Shown here: positions 1-12,750 of the stretch, in pieces
Position numbering within the stretch: the first letter of the stretch is position 1
How the letters are laid out: each line of letters starts with the position of its first letter
Assembly: GCA_030844895.1 (NCBI GenBank)
Contig: JAUTDX010000158.1
Span: 248,001-312,000, forward strand
Reading direction: 5' to 3'
Source of the DNA: Ambrosia x helenae
Taxonomy: Eukaryota; Streptophyta; Magnoliopsida; Asterales; Asteraceae
Length of the DNA stretch: 64,000 bases
Program-made: the position numbers and the translations under genes
Notes under the pieces: model-generated
Told to the model about the DNA's origin: nothing
Seen by the model: only the letters and a program-made list of their open reading frames with translations
Database searches by the model: none

Positions 1-2785
1 TGAAGATTCTTTTGACTGCAATAAGGTGTGATTTCCTAGGAGCTGATTGATATCTAGCACAGACACATGTTGAAAACATAATATCTGGTCTAGAAGCAGT
101 TAGATATAAAAGGGAACCTATCATACATCTATACATGGTTTGATCAACCTGTTTTCCTTGATCATCTGGTTCAACTTGTGTGGTTGGTGTCATGGGAGTG
201 GAACATGATTTACAGTCTTGTAAAGAAAATTTGTTTAATAATTATTTAACATATTTTGATTGATGTATAAAAGTTCCATTTGTTTGTTGTTTAATCTGCA
301 GTCCCAGAAAGTACTGCAGTTCTCCCATTGTACTCATCTCAAATTTTGATTGCATGAGTTTCTTAAATTCATCACACAATTTTGTATTTGTTGAACCAAA
401 AATGATATCATCAACATATATTTGAACAAGTAAGACATGATTTCCAACATGTTTTATGAAAAGAGTTTTATCAATGGCACCTCTTGTGAAGTTATTTTTG
501 AGTAAAAAGGTTGAAAGTGTATCATACCAGGCTCTTGGAGCCTGTTTGAGCCCATAAAGAGCTTTGTCTAGTTTGTACACCCACTCAGGATGAGAAGAAT
601 CCTCAAACCCAGGTGGCTGACAAACATACACTTCCTCTTTTATTTTTCCATACAAAAATGCACTCTTGACATCCATTTGATAAACTTTTATTTTGTTGGA
701 AATGGCATAGGCCAGAAATAACCTGATGGCTTCAAGCCTTGCAACTGGAGCAAAGGTTTCATCATAGTCAATTCCTTCTTCTTGAGACTAACCTTGTACT
801 ACCAGTCTTGCCTTATTCTTGATTATAATACCAGCTTCATCTTGTTTGTTCCTGAAAACCCATCTTGTACCAATTGGTTGCTTGTTTGGTGGTAAGGGAC
901 AGATTTCCCAAACCTGTTGCTTGTTGAATTGAAGCAATTCATCTTGCATTGCCTGCACCCAATTGTTGTCTTTGAGGGCTTCCTGGTACTTCTTTGGTTC
1001 CAACTGTGAAATAAATGCTGAGAATAGACAAAAGTTGGAAAGCTGGTTTCTTGTAAGAACACCTGATGCAATATCACCCATGATTTGATTAAGTGGATGG
1101 TCTTTGTGTTCGATCAGTTGTTGTAAACCACTGACAGGTGTTGGTGGCTCATGTTCTTCAAACAAACTACTGAGGTCTATTATATCTGGTTCAGCAGTTT
1201 CAGTGTGTTCAGTAGTTGTAGGTGCTGAAGCAGATGTTTGAGTTTGTCCTTCAGTATTTGTTGAATCAAAAGTTTGTGAAACTTCTGATGGTTTTGAAGT
1301 TGACTTAATGACTGTTTGAGGAGTCCATGGTGCTGGATCCTCATCATCAAACCTTTGATCACCATAATAAGTAGGTTTGGATGAAGTGGCAGTCTTTTCA
1401 GGTTCAAAATGGAAGTTGTCAAGGTCAAAAAGTTCAGCAGGATGTGCTGGAATGAGAGTGTGTTTTGACTCATTGAACTTGACATTCAGTGTTTCTTCTA
1501 CTATCCTGGTTCTTGAGTTAAAAACCTTGTAGGCTTTTCTAGTTGAGGAATAACCAAGAAAGTAACCTGAGTCAACTTTGGCAGCAAACTTTGAAATAGA
1601 TTCCTTGATGTTCAAGATGAAACATTGACACCCAAAATCCCTGAAAAAGGAGATAAGGGGCTTCATGCCATGAAGAACTTCATAGGCAGTCTTTGAATGT
1701 CTCTTGACAATAAGAACTCTATTTTGAACATAACATGATGTGTTAACTGCTTCTGCCCAGAAGTATAAAGGTAGGCCAGAATCAGCTAACATTGTTCTTG
1801 CTCCTTCTATTAAAGTTCTGTTCTTCCTTTCTACCACACCATTTTGTTCAGGAGTTCTGGCAACACTGAATTGTCTAATAATCCCTTTAGACAAACAGAA
1901 TTCATCCAGAGTTTTGTTCCTGAACTCTGTCCCATTATTACTTCTAATGGTTTTGACAGGTAGAAAGTATTGCTTCTCTACTTGTAGAATGAAGAACTTG
2001 ATGATTTCAGCAGCCTCGTCCTTGGAAAATAAGAAGAATACCCATGTAAATCTTGAGTAGTCATCAATGATGACTAAGCAGTACTTCTTCTTACCAAGGC
2101 TCATGATTTTTACAGGCCCAAATAAGTCCATATGGAGTAGTTGAAGACATGCAGTTGTTTTTGATTCTTCAATAGACTTATAGGAGGACTTATGCTGTTT
2201 TCCCTTTAAACAGGATACACAGTGTTCTTGACACTGGTATACTTTTAAGGGTAGACCTCTGACCAAGCCCATTTTTGTGACTTTATTTATGGTTTTAAAG
2301 TTCACATGGCCAAGTCTCCTGTGCCAGAGATCAGTTTCTGAAGTTGATGCCCTTGAGAAGAAACAGGCAGTGTTGTTCAGTACTTTGTCTTTTTCAATGT
2401 CCACTGCATAGACATTGCCACATCTTTTGGCTATTAACAAAGTATGATCTTCAATGATCTTCTCTATCAACTTCTGGCCTTCTGGTGATATGATCTTGCA
2501 TGCTGTCTTTGTGAAAAAGGAAGAATATCCTTTATCACACATTTGTGACACACTTAACAAGTTGTACTCAAGGTTTTCAACTAGATTGACCTTGTCAAAC
2601 TGTATTTTGCCAGAGGAGACATTGCCATGTCCTAGCACATATCCCTTAGCATTGTTCCCAAAGGATACAGATCCATCTCTTTGACTGATAAAATTGTTTA
2701 TCAGGTATCTGCATCCTGTCATGTGCATTGAGCCTCCACTGTCTACATACCAAATGCTATTTAAGCCTCTGGAAACTCTCTGCAC
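1..2785 (-). pseudogene. copia pol: protease end, GAG-pre-integrase, integrase, RT and start of RNase H
   Basis: The frame from 2785 begins after a protease-like YVDSGGSMHMTG, whose D-S-G is the aspartic-protease signature. It then shows the GAG-pre-integrase motif LWHRRLGHVNF with a CVSCLKGKQH zinc motif, and the integrase core. In the core HMDLFGP carries the first Asp and NGVVERKNRTL the Glu, but the usual DNG motif reads RSNNGTEF, so the second catalytic Asp is Asn. An acidic Thr/Ser-rich linker leads into RT (ARLVVQG at 788; YVDDIIFGSTN near 380-420). Nonsense codons at 788-790 and 242-244 interrupt an otherwise continuous frame reaching position 1. The enzyme set would reverse-transcribe and insert element DNA, but this copy cannot be functional. 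Confidence 0.88.
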
Positions 2786-3627
2786 AAGATAGCAAATTAG
2801 TTAGATTTAGGAACCCAAGCCAGTTTGGCTTTGGGTTTGCTCTTGAGAACATTTACAGTTTGTTCTTGACCAAGTTTAGAAATCCATGTCTTTTTGGCAA
2901 TGGATTTTGCATTAAGAACAATGGTGGTATCCTTTTGAGGACCACCATCAACTTTGGTCATCAGTAGTTGTACCAAGTTCATAAGATCTTTAATCTCAGC
3001 AGTTTGTGAAACTGCTGATGATTCAGGTCTAACTACTGAAAGAGAATTTTGAGAAAAAGACTTTTGTTGAGATTTTGTCTTTTTCTGAGAAAAGGTTTTT
3101 GCTGGTTGTTGTTTCTTGGGAGAAAAAGTTTTTACATAATCATTTTTGATTTGTTTTCCCACAACCAGTTGTTGATTTTTCTTGTTGAACTGAATACCCT
3201 TTCTATATCTGCAAAATTATGTTTTGTGGTTGAACAGACCACAAATTTCACATTCTTTTGTCTTTTCTTTCAAAGACAAGTCTCTGACTGTTTTGATTGG
3301 TTTTAGGTCATCAGTAGTTTTCAGGTTCTCAACTCCTGATGTAGTTGAAACTACTGATGGCTTAAAGTCAGATTTAATCAGTACTTCTGAAGAACTTTCT
3401 TTGTGAGTTTTTAGAAAGTTTTCATGGAAATATGTGCATTCTTCCTCTTCAGAAGTTTCACCTGGAACAATTTTTCTCCCATCTTCAGTAGTTTTGGGAG
3501 AGAAATCTGTTGGTGTTTCAGTGTGATTGTACCCTATGCCAAACCTAACATTTGAAGCACTTTGTTTGTTTAGCAATAATTAGTACCCCTTACAAGATTC
3601 CACCCATTTTTCACATGTGACCTTGGT
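2785..3627 (-). pseudogene. copia gag-to-protease junction, degraded
   Basis: On the minus strand two open pieces (3576-3217 and 3162-2797) lie between the nested insertion and the GAG-pre-integrase domain. They are Lys/Ser/Thr-rich with a CEICGLFNHKT stretch that looks like half of a second zinc knuckle. They are separated by stops and frame changes, so this part of the polyprotein is no longer continuous. Only weak family features remain. The assignment rests mainly on position inside the element. Confidence 0.6.
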
Positions 3628-3632
3628 GTCAG

Positions 3633-3914
3633 TGATGTGTTGCAAAACACATCTCTATTCCTATGTATTTTGTATATTATTTGGTCAAGTTTGTATTCGT
3701 TTCGTGTCAGTTTTATTATTTATTTATTTATTTTATTATTTTATAGGTGTTCGTGAAAAATGAGCTCAAAACGAATGATTTCTAATCGGGACACGAACAC
3801 TTGAGAGCATGTGGTCATGGACGTTGGAGCATAAACGAGAAATTTTGGTCGAGCCAAGAACACCCGAGATGCGAGCTTGAAGTATAGTACTACTACTACT
3901 ACTACTACTACTAC

Positions 3915-3964
<50 letters not shown>

Positions 3965-5393
3965 TAGAACTTAATGTTGTTGTGGCCTACTCCCACGAAG
4001 TGGGAGGCCCAAAGATTTAAAAAACCCTACGAAGGGAGCCATATTGTGGCATACATTATAATTATGAAGAACAGAAGGGAGGCGAAGAGAATATTATCAC
4101 GGGGAGGTTATACACAGCCGCTAAGGAGAATATCATTCATACAGCACACAAGTCAGCCGCTACAAGACCAAGAGTTAATCGACAGAGCTTGAGAGTAAAA
4201 AAGGGAGAGGATTAATTGAAGGCCACGAAGGCTTGGGTTCAAAACTAAAGCTATGGGTTCGATCATAATAAGTTTTGGTTAATATTTTATTACTTCGTGT
4301 TCTAAAAATATTATTTCCATGACTTTTATTTTTCTTGAATCTATGTTTTTATTGTTTACCCTAATTATGTTTGGCTAAAACATTAGTGGCCACCTAGGTT
4401 GAAGATGATTGCTATTTGATTTCGGTTTATGTTTCGGTTTTAGACTTTGTAGTTGGATTTATGTTTTAGTAAGAAACTTGTTTATGATTCTATGATGTGT
4501 GTGCGTACTTTTTACTAATTTATGATCTTTTAATGTTCCACGAGTGTCTTAGTGAATGTCTTTCATGTTTGGATGCTTGTTAGGATTACTTGCTTTGTGC
4601 TTGTAATTTACTTTATGGTTTTAGGCCTAAATTCCATAGGAACATTGATTGTGAGTTTAGAGGTAATTAGTATTCTTCCTACTTTTGAGACCGAGAGGTG
4701 ATAGGTAGTCAGGTTTGTCTTTGGTGCTAGAGGTTTAGGCTAGAAACGCTGAGAGATCAGGTTTTCCTAGGTTCTCTAGTATTATTTGCTTATCTGTGTC
4801 ATAGATTGACTTTACAGGTTACTCCTTGCACTTTAGGGTGTATTGTGATTGGAGAGTGAGAAATCTAAACCAGTCTAGCGAGTACTTTAACATAGTTAGT
4901 GAGACCGAGAGGTGATCTAACCATTCAGTGAGATTAGTAGCCTTTAGGATTCCTTTTCGGTCAGTCTTGGTAAATGATCCGGGAGCCACTAGGATACTAG
5001 AGGTGAATATTATATGATCCTGATTGCCAACATAGTTTCCAAAGCCGGGGCAGTTCCAATTTCATTAGTAGGATTCGATACCTAGGTGGTTGCCTTTCCC
5101 ATCTCTGATTTCCCTCCTTAGTTATTCTCTACTATCTTTTAATTTAAGCCTTTTAATTTATTTACTTCAGTAATTAATTAATATAAAAAATCACAAAAAT
5201 CCAATTTGCTAGGCTAGGAGTCGATAGAGGTCTAGTATCGAGAGTCGCCACATTGTGTCCACGGATCGATATTCCGGACTTACTTGCTCTGCTACACTGC
5301 GACCGGTGCACTTGCCGTTAGTGTGTGGTTTAGCGGGTTTATCCATTTTTAAAACTTGACCCGAATTTATTTAATACACAATTTCACACATCA
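3633..5393 (+). mobile_element. Solo-LTR-like insertion nested in the copia element (copy A)
   Basis: The insertion begins TGATGTGT and ends ACACATCA, a perfect 8-bp inverted terminus. It is flanked by the 5-bp direct repeat GTCAG (3628-3632 and 5394-5398). Length is 1761 bp, with no coding capacity. Inside are an ACT/AAT microsatellite (3891-3961), a block near 3817 (GGACGTTGGAGC) and, near the right end, a GGTGCACTTGCC motif. All three are shared with the copy at 53091-54948 in opposite orientation. TG...CA ends, a 5-bp duplication and the lack of internal genes fit a solo LTR. The parent family is unknown. Confidence 0.75.
3891..3961. repeat. ACT/AAT trinucleotide microsatellite
   Basis: A run of ACT units passes directly into AAT units inside the nested solo-LTR-like element. 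The equivalent position of the second copy also carries a trinucleotide run. Confidence 0.95.
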
Positions 5394-5398
5394 GTCAG

Positions 5399-7058
5399 CA
5401 AGCTCTTGTCTGACATTCCCTAGGTCATTTATCATGATTTTAATTTGTGCTTGGGTTTCAATAGCAGAGTTAGTTAATTTAGAAACTTCTTTTGTTTTTG
5501 CAGAAAGTTTTCTTTCTAAATCACATTTCATCTGAGTGAATTTTCTCTCAGAATCATTTGCTTTTCCTTGTAAGTGCACATTTGTCTCTCTTATGAGAGC
5601 AAAAGATTCTTTGCATGAGTTTGAGCATAGTTTAGTCAAAGATTCTTTTGATACCTGTGACAAGGCAGATTTTGAGGAGCATCCCTCAAATGCCATTAAG
5701 GCAAAGTTCTTTCTGCCATTGTCAGGCTCTCCCCAGTTGATGTCAAACATTTTGTTGTCTGCATCAGGATTGCACTCTGTGGTGTCAAAAGGAAGACTGC
5801 TCCAGTCAACATACCCTGAAGTAAATAGACTTTGTTGAGAGGGTTGTTGTTGCTGTGGAGGTTGTTGAGCAGCTGGAAATGGAGGGATTGATTGTTGGCT
5901 CTGCATCTGTTGAGCAGGCATCTGTACATATTGTACTTGTGGCACATATTGGTGTTGTGGAGCTTGTGCCTGTACAAAATGTGCACTCCCTTGTGTTCCA
6001 TTATTCCTGTTATAATTGGGGTTAAAATTGTTTCCAGACTGAGATTGGTTAAAGCCAGAGCTTCTACACTCTCTAGCAAAGTGTCCCAACTTTTGACACT
6101 TGTGACATCTAAGTTTAGATTTGTCAAAACCAATTTTTGTAGAACTGTTAAGTCCTGGAAACTTCCTTCCTGACCTTTTGTAAAATTTATTTGTAAAGTC
6201 ATACATGATAAAACACATGTTATCAGCAGTTTGACCAAAGTCATTATTGTCATAACCTGGGAATGATCTTTCAGATGAGATCCCAGCAGTTATAACAATG
6301 TGGTCAAAAGATCCAAAACTATTTGAACAAGTTGGTGAGTCTTGTCCTAATAGTGCTGTACTACCTGGTAGATAGTCATCAGCAGTTTTACCAGAATTTT
6401 GTAACTTTTTCTTTTGATCAATTTCTCTCTCAAAAGTAAGTAATCTCCCATGAAGTTTTGTAAGAGTGAGGGAGCTAAAGTCTGGTGAAGATCTTAAGAC
6501 TATAGAGTATGTTTCCCATTTATCAGGTAAAGACCTTAAAAATCTATGAAGCATAGATACAGTTGTGTAGGTCTGACCATTTAGTTTTAGCTCAGATATT
6601 AATGAGGAAAATCTTTCAAATTGCTGTGTTAAAGTTTCCCCATTAATGTGAGCAAAAGTTTCATACTGTTGAGCCAAGATTTCTCTGGTGTTGGCTATCA
6701 CCTCTTCAGTTCCTCCAAACTGTTCTTTTAGGCAGTCCCAAAGCTCTTTGGCACTATCACAATGTAATAGGCCAGAGTAGATTTCACTTGGGAGTGCCAT
6801 TGCCAACATAGAGAAAGCTTTTGCATCAAGCTCAAGTTTTAGGAAATCATCATCAGTATAGTCTTTTGGTTCTTTTGGAATCTCTTCTTTAGTTTCAAGA
6901 TTTATATTTACTGGTTTATGAGGACCATATATCACAGATCTCCAACAACCTGTGTTGGTCCGTGATAAGGTATGTGCCATTCTCTTTTGCCATATGTTAT
7001 ATTCATTTCTTACAAGCATGGCAGGTTTAGTGGCAGAACCAGTATTATGAGGATCCAT
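5399..7058 (-). pseudogene. copia gag (UBN2-type capsid plus CCHC zinc knuckle), 3' part cut by an insertion
   Basis: This is the capsid/nucleocapsid part of the SIRE-like element, which would package element RNA into virus-like particles in the cytoplasm. The reading frame starts MDPHNTGSATKP at 7058 and stays open for about 550 codons. A capsid-type region (about residues 60-220) is followed by one zinc knuckle, CHKCQKLGHFAREC (about residues 318-331), then a Gln/Pro-rich stretch and a charged C-terminal segment with coiled-coil character. The frame ends where the 3633-5393 insertion begins, and sequence beyond the insertion (3627 downwards) continues the polyprotein. An overlapping reading frame at 5696-6253 is a shadow. 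Confident as gag; broken as a gene. Confidence 0.85.
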
Positions 7059-7200
7059 TTTAAAGAGTATTGATATGTCAAATATCTCTTAAAGTGATGG
7101 ATGTTGATAAAAGTGAGCTTATAATCCTTAATTGAATATCAATAAGAGCCTGTGTCTGATTCTCAATGTGTTAGATTGATATGTGATCAGATAAACCAGT

Positions 7201-7212
7201 GCTCTGATACCA
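7201..7212 (-). other. Primer binding site, tRNA-iMet type
   Basis: The minus strand reads TGGTATCAGAGC two bases inside the LTR boundary. This is the standard initiator-methionine tRNA complement used by many plant copia and gypsy elements. Confidence 0.8.
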
Positions 7213-7214
7213 AT

Positions 7215-7902
7215 TGTTGGATCAGTATATTGCTCTTTTGTATGAACTTGCTAGTGGACACTTAAGTGTTTAGCAAGTTCTTGATCAGTAATAGCACAGC
7301 GGAATGTTATAAGTTTAAAGCTACACTTATCAACAGGAGTTATTACTCCCCCTGGATTCAAGAACTAAATAAATGATAAGTATTTATTGAGAATCTAAGT
7401 ATTGAATAAGAATGAAACACTTTGACAGATTCTCAATAAACATGAAATGGAAATAACAATAATAAGTGTTGAAGGATTTCTGTATTAAAAATCAATGTTT
7501 AAAACAGAGGGATGAACCCTTCTATTTATAGACTTTACAAATACATGAACCTTGCCAAAAGCAAGTTCAGAAACAAGTTGCAACAAGTTGCAGTCTTGGA
7601 ACTTGTACATAAAGCAAAAAGAAATACTAAAGTAATAAACTACTGATATACAAAGGCGGTGGAAAAGATCTTCATGTAAGTACTGATGAATGACAAACTA
7701 CTGATGAGTAGTTTGTCTTCAGTAGAAGTGTCTGGTTTGAACTTCAGAACTTCTGATGACTTTTCTTCTTCAGCACTTCTGAATCTCTTCTTCAGCAGTT
7801 TGATCCTTCTTCTTCAGCAGTTCTATACTTAGAGTATTTTGACAGAAGTGAATTAGACTAAGGTTTGCAAAAGTGGTTTCACCAATCCTTTTTGTCCTAA
7901 CA
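7215..7902 (-). repeat. 5' LTR of the SIRE-like copia element
   Basis: The repeat begins TGTTGG (plus strand, 7215) and ends CCTAACA (7902), giving short inverted TGTTG/TAACA termini. It abuts a tRNA-iMet-type primer binding site (TGGTATCAGAGC on the minus strand, 7201-7212). It therefore sits in the right place to be the upstream LTR of the minus-strand gag at 7058. The partner LTR is outside the window, so the outer end is judged from the terminal motif alone. Confidence 0.7.
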
Positions 7903-8776
7903 AGTGGAGAAAGAGCGGGTGAGATTGGAGAAGAAAAATGGTACCGACTCATGACTACATCATCGACTATGGCATTTCAGTGTTATGTGAGAGGTCGTAT
8001 CGGCTACTGAGAAGGCGGCGAGTGACGTAACAAAACGATTACCTCGCTTGATTACCTAAAAGTATATAGATTCTTGTCTAATGGATAAATAGAGGTGGTT
8101 GTCAGTGATGTATAGTGATGGGCGACTACGGCCAAAGTCAGTGTACAATTGCAATTTAGATGACCGACGATTAGAAAGTAGTCCTAAATGGATGGCGGTT
8201 ACCAATCGTCGGAGTTTTCACACTGATTCAAATTCCTTGAAAAATAAAATTAATATATTTTGTTATTATTTAAAATTTTTAAATTCCGTTTTATTCTTAC
8301 AAAAATTATCAAAAATAATCTAAAAAACAATTTATTGGACCTTTTTATGGATGTTGATTTTGGATTCAGTATGCTTCAGAATTTTGATGAGCAAAAATAG
8401 GGGGAAATTTTAATTGATGTGTTCTTCGTTTTTAAATCTTAAATAAATGGGTTAAAATTAATTAAACGTAATAAATTGTAAGTAAACTTGTTTTTTATGG
8501 ATAGATAATATATAGTTTGTGAAACGGTGCCAATGGATGGGTAAAGAGTTGTGACTATTGAAGGAGATTCATGTTAAATTGTGAAAATGTGTGTATTGGA
8601 CAACAGAAAGGTGGTGATGATTAGAGGTAACCCAAGTTGCAAACTGTATAGTTTGTGAAACGGTGCAAATGGGTGGGTAAAGGGTCGTGAATATTGAAGG
8701 AGATTCATGTTAAATTGTGAAAATGTGGGTTTTGGACAACAGAAACGTGGTGATGATTAGAGGTAAGCCAAGTTGC

Positions 8777-8822
<46 letters not shown>
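7903..8822. other. Intergenic stretch with no gene seen
   Basis: AT-rich sequence between the copia LTR and the Helitron-like element. It contains a 136-bp tandem duplication (8511-8778) and a TA microsatellite (about 8780-8821). Short open frames here have no recognisable domain. Confidence 0.7.
8511..8778. repeat. Two tandem copies of a 136-bp unit
   Basis: The unit starting TATAGTTTGTGAAACGG at 8511 is repeated from 8647 with only a few substitutions, for example CCAATGGATGG against CAAATGGGTGG. It has no coding features. Confidence 0.9.
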
Positions 8823-8823
<1 letters not shown>

Positions 8824-11094
8824 TAGTAAAAACCCGCGCGATGCAGCGGCGATGACAATTTACCACACGGTACTCATTTTCTGTTTGTCTATCAATCGTC
8901 GGATAATAATTGTTGCCGCTGATGACATTCTTGAACTCCCCCCACCCCCCCCCCCCCCACCACAAGGGGAACGGGGACCAAACTCCATACTTTTTGAGTG
9001 ATGTGAAAGAGTCAACAACGAAATGGACATCCATGCTTAATTAGACATCCACTTTTTTCAGGGTGGTGCACCACCCATCACCCTCGTCACGTTATCATTA
9101 AAATTCAACAAGTCATAACTTGTCACCTCATTTTATCGTATTGTATCACACATTCACTCAATCACTTGCACCACTCGTCACTAAATCATTCACACCAGGA
9201 AAAAAACTAACCAACCATAACATTCCACTTCAACCTAAAACAAACCACCCACCCTACCACCCTGCCTGAATATACATGTTCGTTGTAAAGCATTTAGGTT
9301 CAATGTTATAAGGAACTATGCTATTAGAAATCAATCAGATTAAAAAACCAAAAATCAATTCAATCTACAAACAATAAGGAACTATGCTATTAGAAATCTA
9401 AATGAAAATGAGTTTAATTAATAACAGATGTCAAATCATTAATGAACAGCATGCTAAGAGTTGAGAGAGTGGAAATCGATGCTGGAAGGGAACTAAGAAA
9501 TCACAAACTAAAGTTACTTAACTTTATACTGTTACACATTGGTTCAAGCGTAGATCACATGAACCTATTGTTTGACCCTGTTATAGCTATAAAGATATGA
9601 CTTTACCATAGCACTGTTATCGTCGGCAATGTGAGCCAGACCATTTGGCACTATGGCAGACCACTTTCCATTGCAGTCTTTCACCATTTTAGCAAATATT
9701 TTTGTGCAGACCAATTCTGATGAGGCTGCACTCTTTCATAATTTTCTACTCTGTGCACTTTCACCATTTTGTACTCTCCACATGGTAACCTGCATTTAAG
9801 ATAATTTACAATAAAATTAAAATATGAAAAGCTAAAAACTACCACAAGCTTTGAATCCATTTCCATTTCTAGATGTGCCAATTCGACTAATTTAGTTATG
9901 ATTAGGTTGATTTGTATTAGCTTATATGAATCAAATTAAAGAACTACTCCAATACTCCATACAAAACTAAATGATTGAAGGTTATCGAATACAACAAATT
10001 GCTACTGTGAAATTTGGAACAAAAATCGATTTCAATAATTTAGATCTGGTCGCCAAATTGATTAGTAGCTGGATTAGTAGCTGGTTCATAATAGCTGTAA
10101 AGTATCATGAGGAAATTGAGGCTCACATCCTCACTCATTCCTGATCAAATACACAACAAAATACAATGTAGTACATCTAATGACCCAACATTAAGGTGAA
10201 AAAAAAAAAAAAAAAAACTTAAACCAAACATTTAGACTTCATCATATTCACTAACTATCCACAAAAGTAATCAGTTATTCAAATGAGGTGATTTTTTTTT
10301 TAAATACTTAGCTCCATAATGTGAAGAGTATACCTCAGGGACATACCTTTGATTCTCGGACCAAAAAGCTATTTTTAGGAAGGCGTTCTTAATGCTTTGT
10401 CGCCGAAAAATCCCCGGCTTACAGGACCATATGAACACTTTCCATGTTCCCTAAAAACAAGGTTAAAGTCTTTGAGCCAACTCAGTAACTCCATTTTGCC
10501 AACGTTCATTAGGGTTATTATGTAATATTGAACCCAACTGTTCACAATAACACAATCAAAATACAAAGTTAGCCTATACCGACATAGACATTTAGTTTAC
10601 AACTTCGCATATAAGAATACAAAAGTAACCAACATAACTTACTATTCTCTTTGATGAAAACATAAGGTGCACCAAATTGGATTGAGAAAGATACAGAAAA
10701 TGGTCGCCTGGTGCTATCTTGAAAACTTTAAGTTGGCCCGTTCAGAGATGACTGCACGAAATTGTGTGCTTGACCCAACAATCCCTCAACTTGAAGAACT
10801 ATCAACGACTGCTGCAGCACAAGGTTTGGTCCCCAAGAATTTAAAAATGCATCTCTTAACAGTTAAACTACATATTATCTCACAAACCCCTGGTACATCT
10901 CATCCGCCAGCAGCAACCCCTACAATGATCAAGAATAGACTCCAATTTAGTCTCAAGTACACAAACAAAAATTCAAATCCACAGACATAAACACAACTCA
11001 GTCAAGTCAATAATATATTTTACTGAAAACCATTTTAAAAATCTAATCAGTAATCAATCAAAAGATTAGTTGGTTGAATCATTAATCATACCTA

Positions 11095-11400
11095 AAAAAA
11101 GCTCCATGTTTGACATGATTTGATGATTTCAACACCTGCCCATGGCTCACCCACGGAATCCGCATCTGATATGCTAGATTCTTCCAGCCTAATTTGGTTA
11201 GCACTCTCACTTGAAAGAGATATACCATTCCAAGTTGGGAGTGTGAGCCCATAAACTCACTTTTGGACCTTGAAAAGCCGCTTCCACATCACCAAAATTT
11301 GTTTCTTCTTTTTCATGAACTCATGTTGTTTGAAATTTCTTTCAAACCACTCATCATTCAGAAGCTCAAGTATAATTATCAACTGCGAAAAAAAGGATGG
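11095..11400 (-). pseudogene. Possible further captured exons, source unknown
   Basis: On the minus strand two short coding-like pieces follow each other. One includes ILELLNDEWFERNFK and a Lys-rich stretch (about 11270-11390). The other includes SSESANQIRLEESSISDAD and GEPWAGVEIIKSCQTW (about 11100-11225). They look like exons of a real gene rather than random sequence, but I do not recognise the family. Confidence 0.35.
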
Positions 11401-12149
11401 GTTGCGGTAGGCATATATAATTAACCACCAAAGCTTTAGTTGTCTTCTTAATGCCTTTGGCAGTCAGAGACGGATTAGCATCAGCGGCCACAACCTAATA
11501 AAAATATCTCCATTAGTTTCAAAGAAAGAAAGAGAAATGCACGCCAACAAAAAGTATAGGATCCTGGATAAATTCAAATCTATAAGATTCTCAACATGGG
11601 GTAATATCTGATTTAAAATTATCAAAATGTAATCGCAAATCAAAATTAAAGCAACTTAGTACAAACACATAAGCCATCTTCTGTGAACGTATGAAATATA
11701 TAGCTGGAAACTAAGAATTAATTTTATCACATATGAGAAGAAAGAATGATATACAATAGACACGAATAAGAACTTAATCGAAACAATCGTGCGACTTCAG
11801 AACTGTATTTCTTCTCATATAACCAACTTAGAAAAACAAATGCTCAATGAGATCTAGAGATCTAATGGAAAAATACAACAAAACAGCAGTAATTTTGTGT
11901 GTCATTAAGTTCCTATTCTATTCTATCTCAAAACAATCAAGTGTGTATCACATTCACGGAACAATCGCGCGAACCAAGCCAGACTATCTTTTAATCGAAC
12001 TACAAGAAACAATATCATCAATGAAATTAACAACCAACACTTCCAACAAACATTTTTTCAAATGAATAACCGACATCAATAACTTTCATATCTTTATATA
12101 TTATTAATTTTGACTTACAAACTGAAACTTTAGAAACTAAATTTTTAAC

Positions 12150-12287
12150 TATATAATTATACCCCAATTTTGGTAGCATATACCTAAAGTGTCTAAATTT
12201 ATATGGTGTGGACCAAAGAAAATGAGGTATACCACAAGAAGTTGATATCCCAGCTCCAGTAAACACACCTAAATGCTTAATCTGCAA
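12150..12287 (-). pseudogene. Captured sirtuin fragment (SRT1/SIRT6-type NAD-binding motif)
   Basis: The translation HLGVFTGAGISTSCGIPHFLW matches the NAD-binding GAGIS motif of class IV (SIRT6/plant SRT1-like) sirtuins, normally followed by a D-F-R-G motif. Here the Asp and following residues are changed (PHFLW). The match fades afterwards, consistent with a decayed exon. It lies in the same orientation as the tubulin fragment and the host Helitron-like element. It encodes no usable deacetylase. Confidence 0.75.
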
Positions 12288-12750
12288 GTAATATGAAAAT
12301 GATAAAATTTGATTGAAGGAAACTTAAAGAAAGGTTATATGCCATAAGTAATCATGGGAAGTTGGGAAAAACACAAACCTTATGAATCATCTTGGTAAGC
12401 CGTTCACTCTGTGAGTACAATAAAGCAAATATGCGAGTGTCAATAGCAAGCATACCAAAATTATCTCACATTACTACTGGAAAAATCGTCGATATAACTT
12501 CAGAATTAATACAGCCCCACACCACGGGCAAAAATTGAACTAAAGATACATAAAAGATAGACAAAATAAACAAATCATGATCAAAATTGAACGAAGAAGG
12601 TGAGAGAACAAAAATTACTTATGTGAACACGAAGAAGGCGCTATAGGTCTCTTCAGCCTGTTTGGATCCTAGTACGTCTCTTCAGTTTGTTAGGTTCCTT
12701 GAATGCTTTTTGCAAGCAAGTTTCTTCACGACCAACACAAAATACGTTTA

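Larger units (their letters stand above)
1..7902 (-). mobile_element. SIRE-lineage Ty1/copia retrotransposon, degenerate, runs off the left edge
   Basis: Read on the minus strand the order is LTR (7215-7902), primer binding site (7201-7212), gag (7058 down to the insertion at 5398), then protease/integrase/RT/RNase H pieces from about 3627 down to position 1. The RT motif YVDDIIFGSTN and the downstream layout fit the SIRE lineage of plant copia elements. The second LTR must lie left of the window. The element is inactive: a solo-LTR-like insertion splits gag from pol, there are frame breaks near 2790 and 3190, and nonsense codons at 788-790 and 242-244. The RT/RNase H frame is otherwise readable to position 1. 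Lineage assignment is by motif recognition only. Confidence 0.88.

Noticed and set aside
5696..6253. 185-codon minus-strand frame
   Set aside because: It is a shadow of the copia gag in another frame, and the gag frame carries the zinc knuckle.
10667..10990. 107-codon plus-strand frame inside the Helitron-like element
   Set aside because: It has no recognisable domain and runs opposite to the captured fragments.
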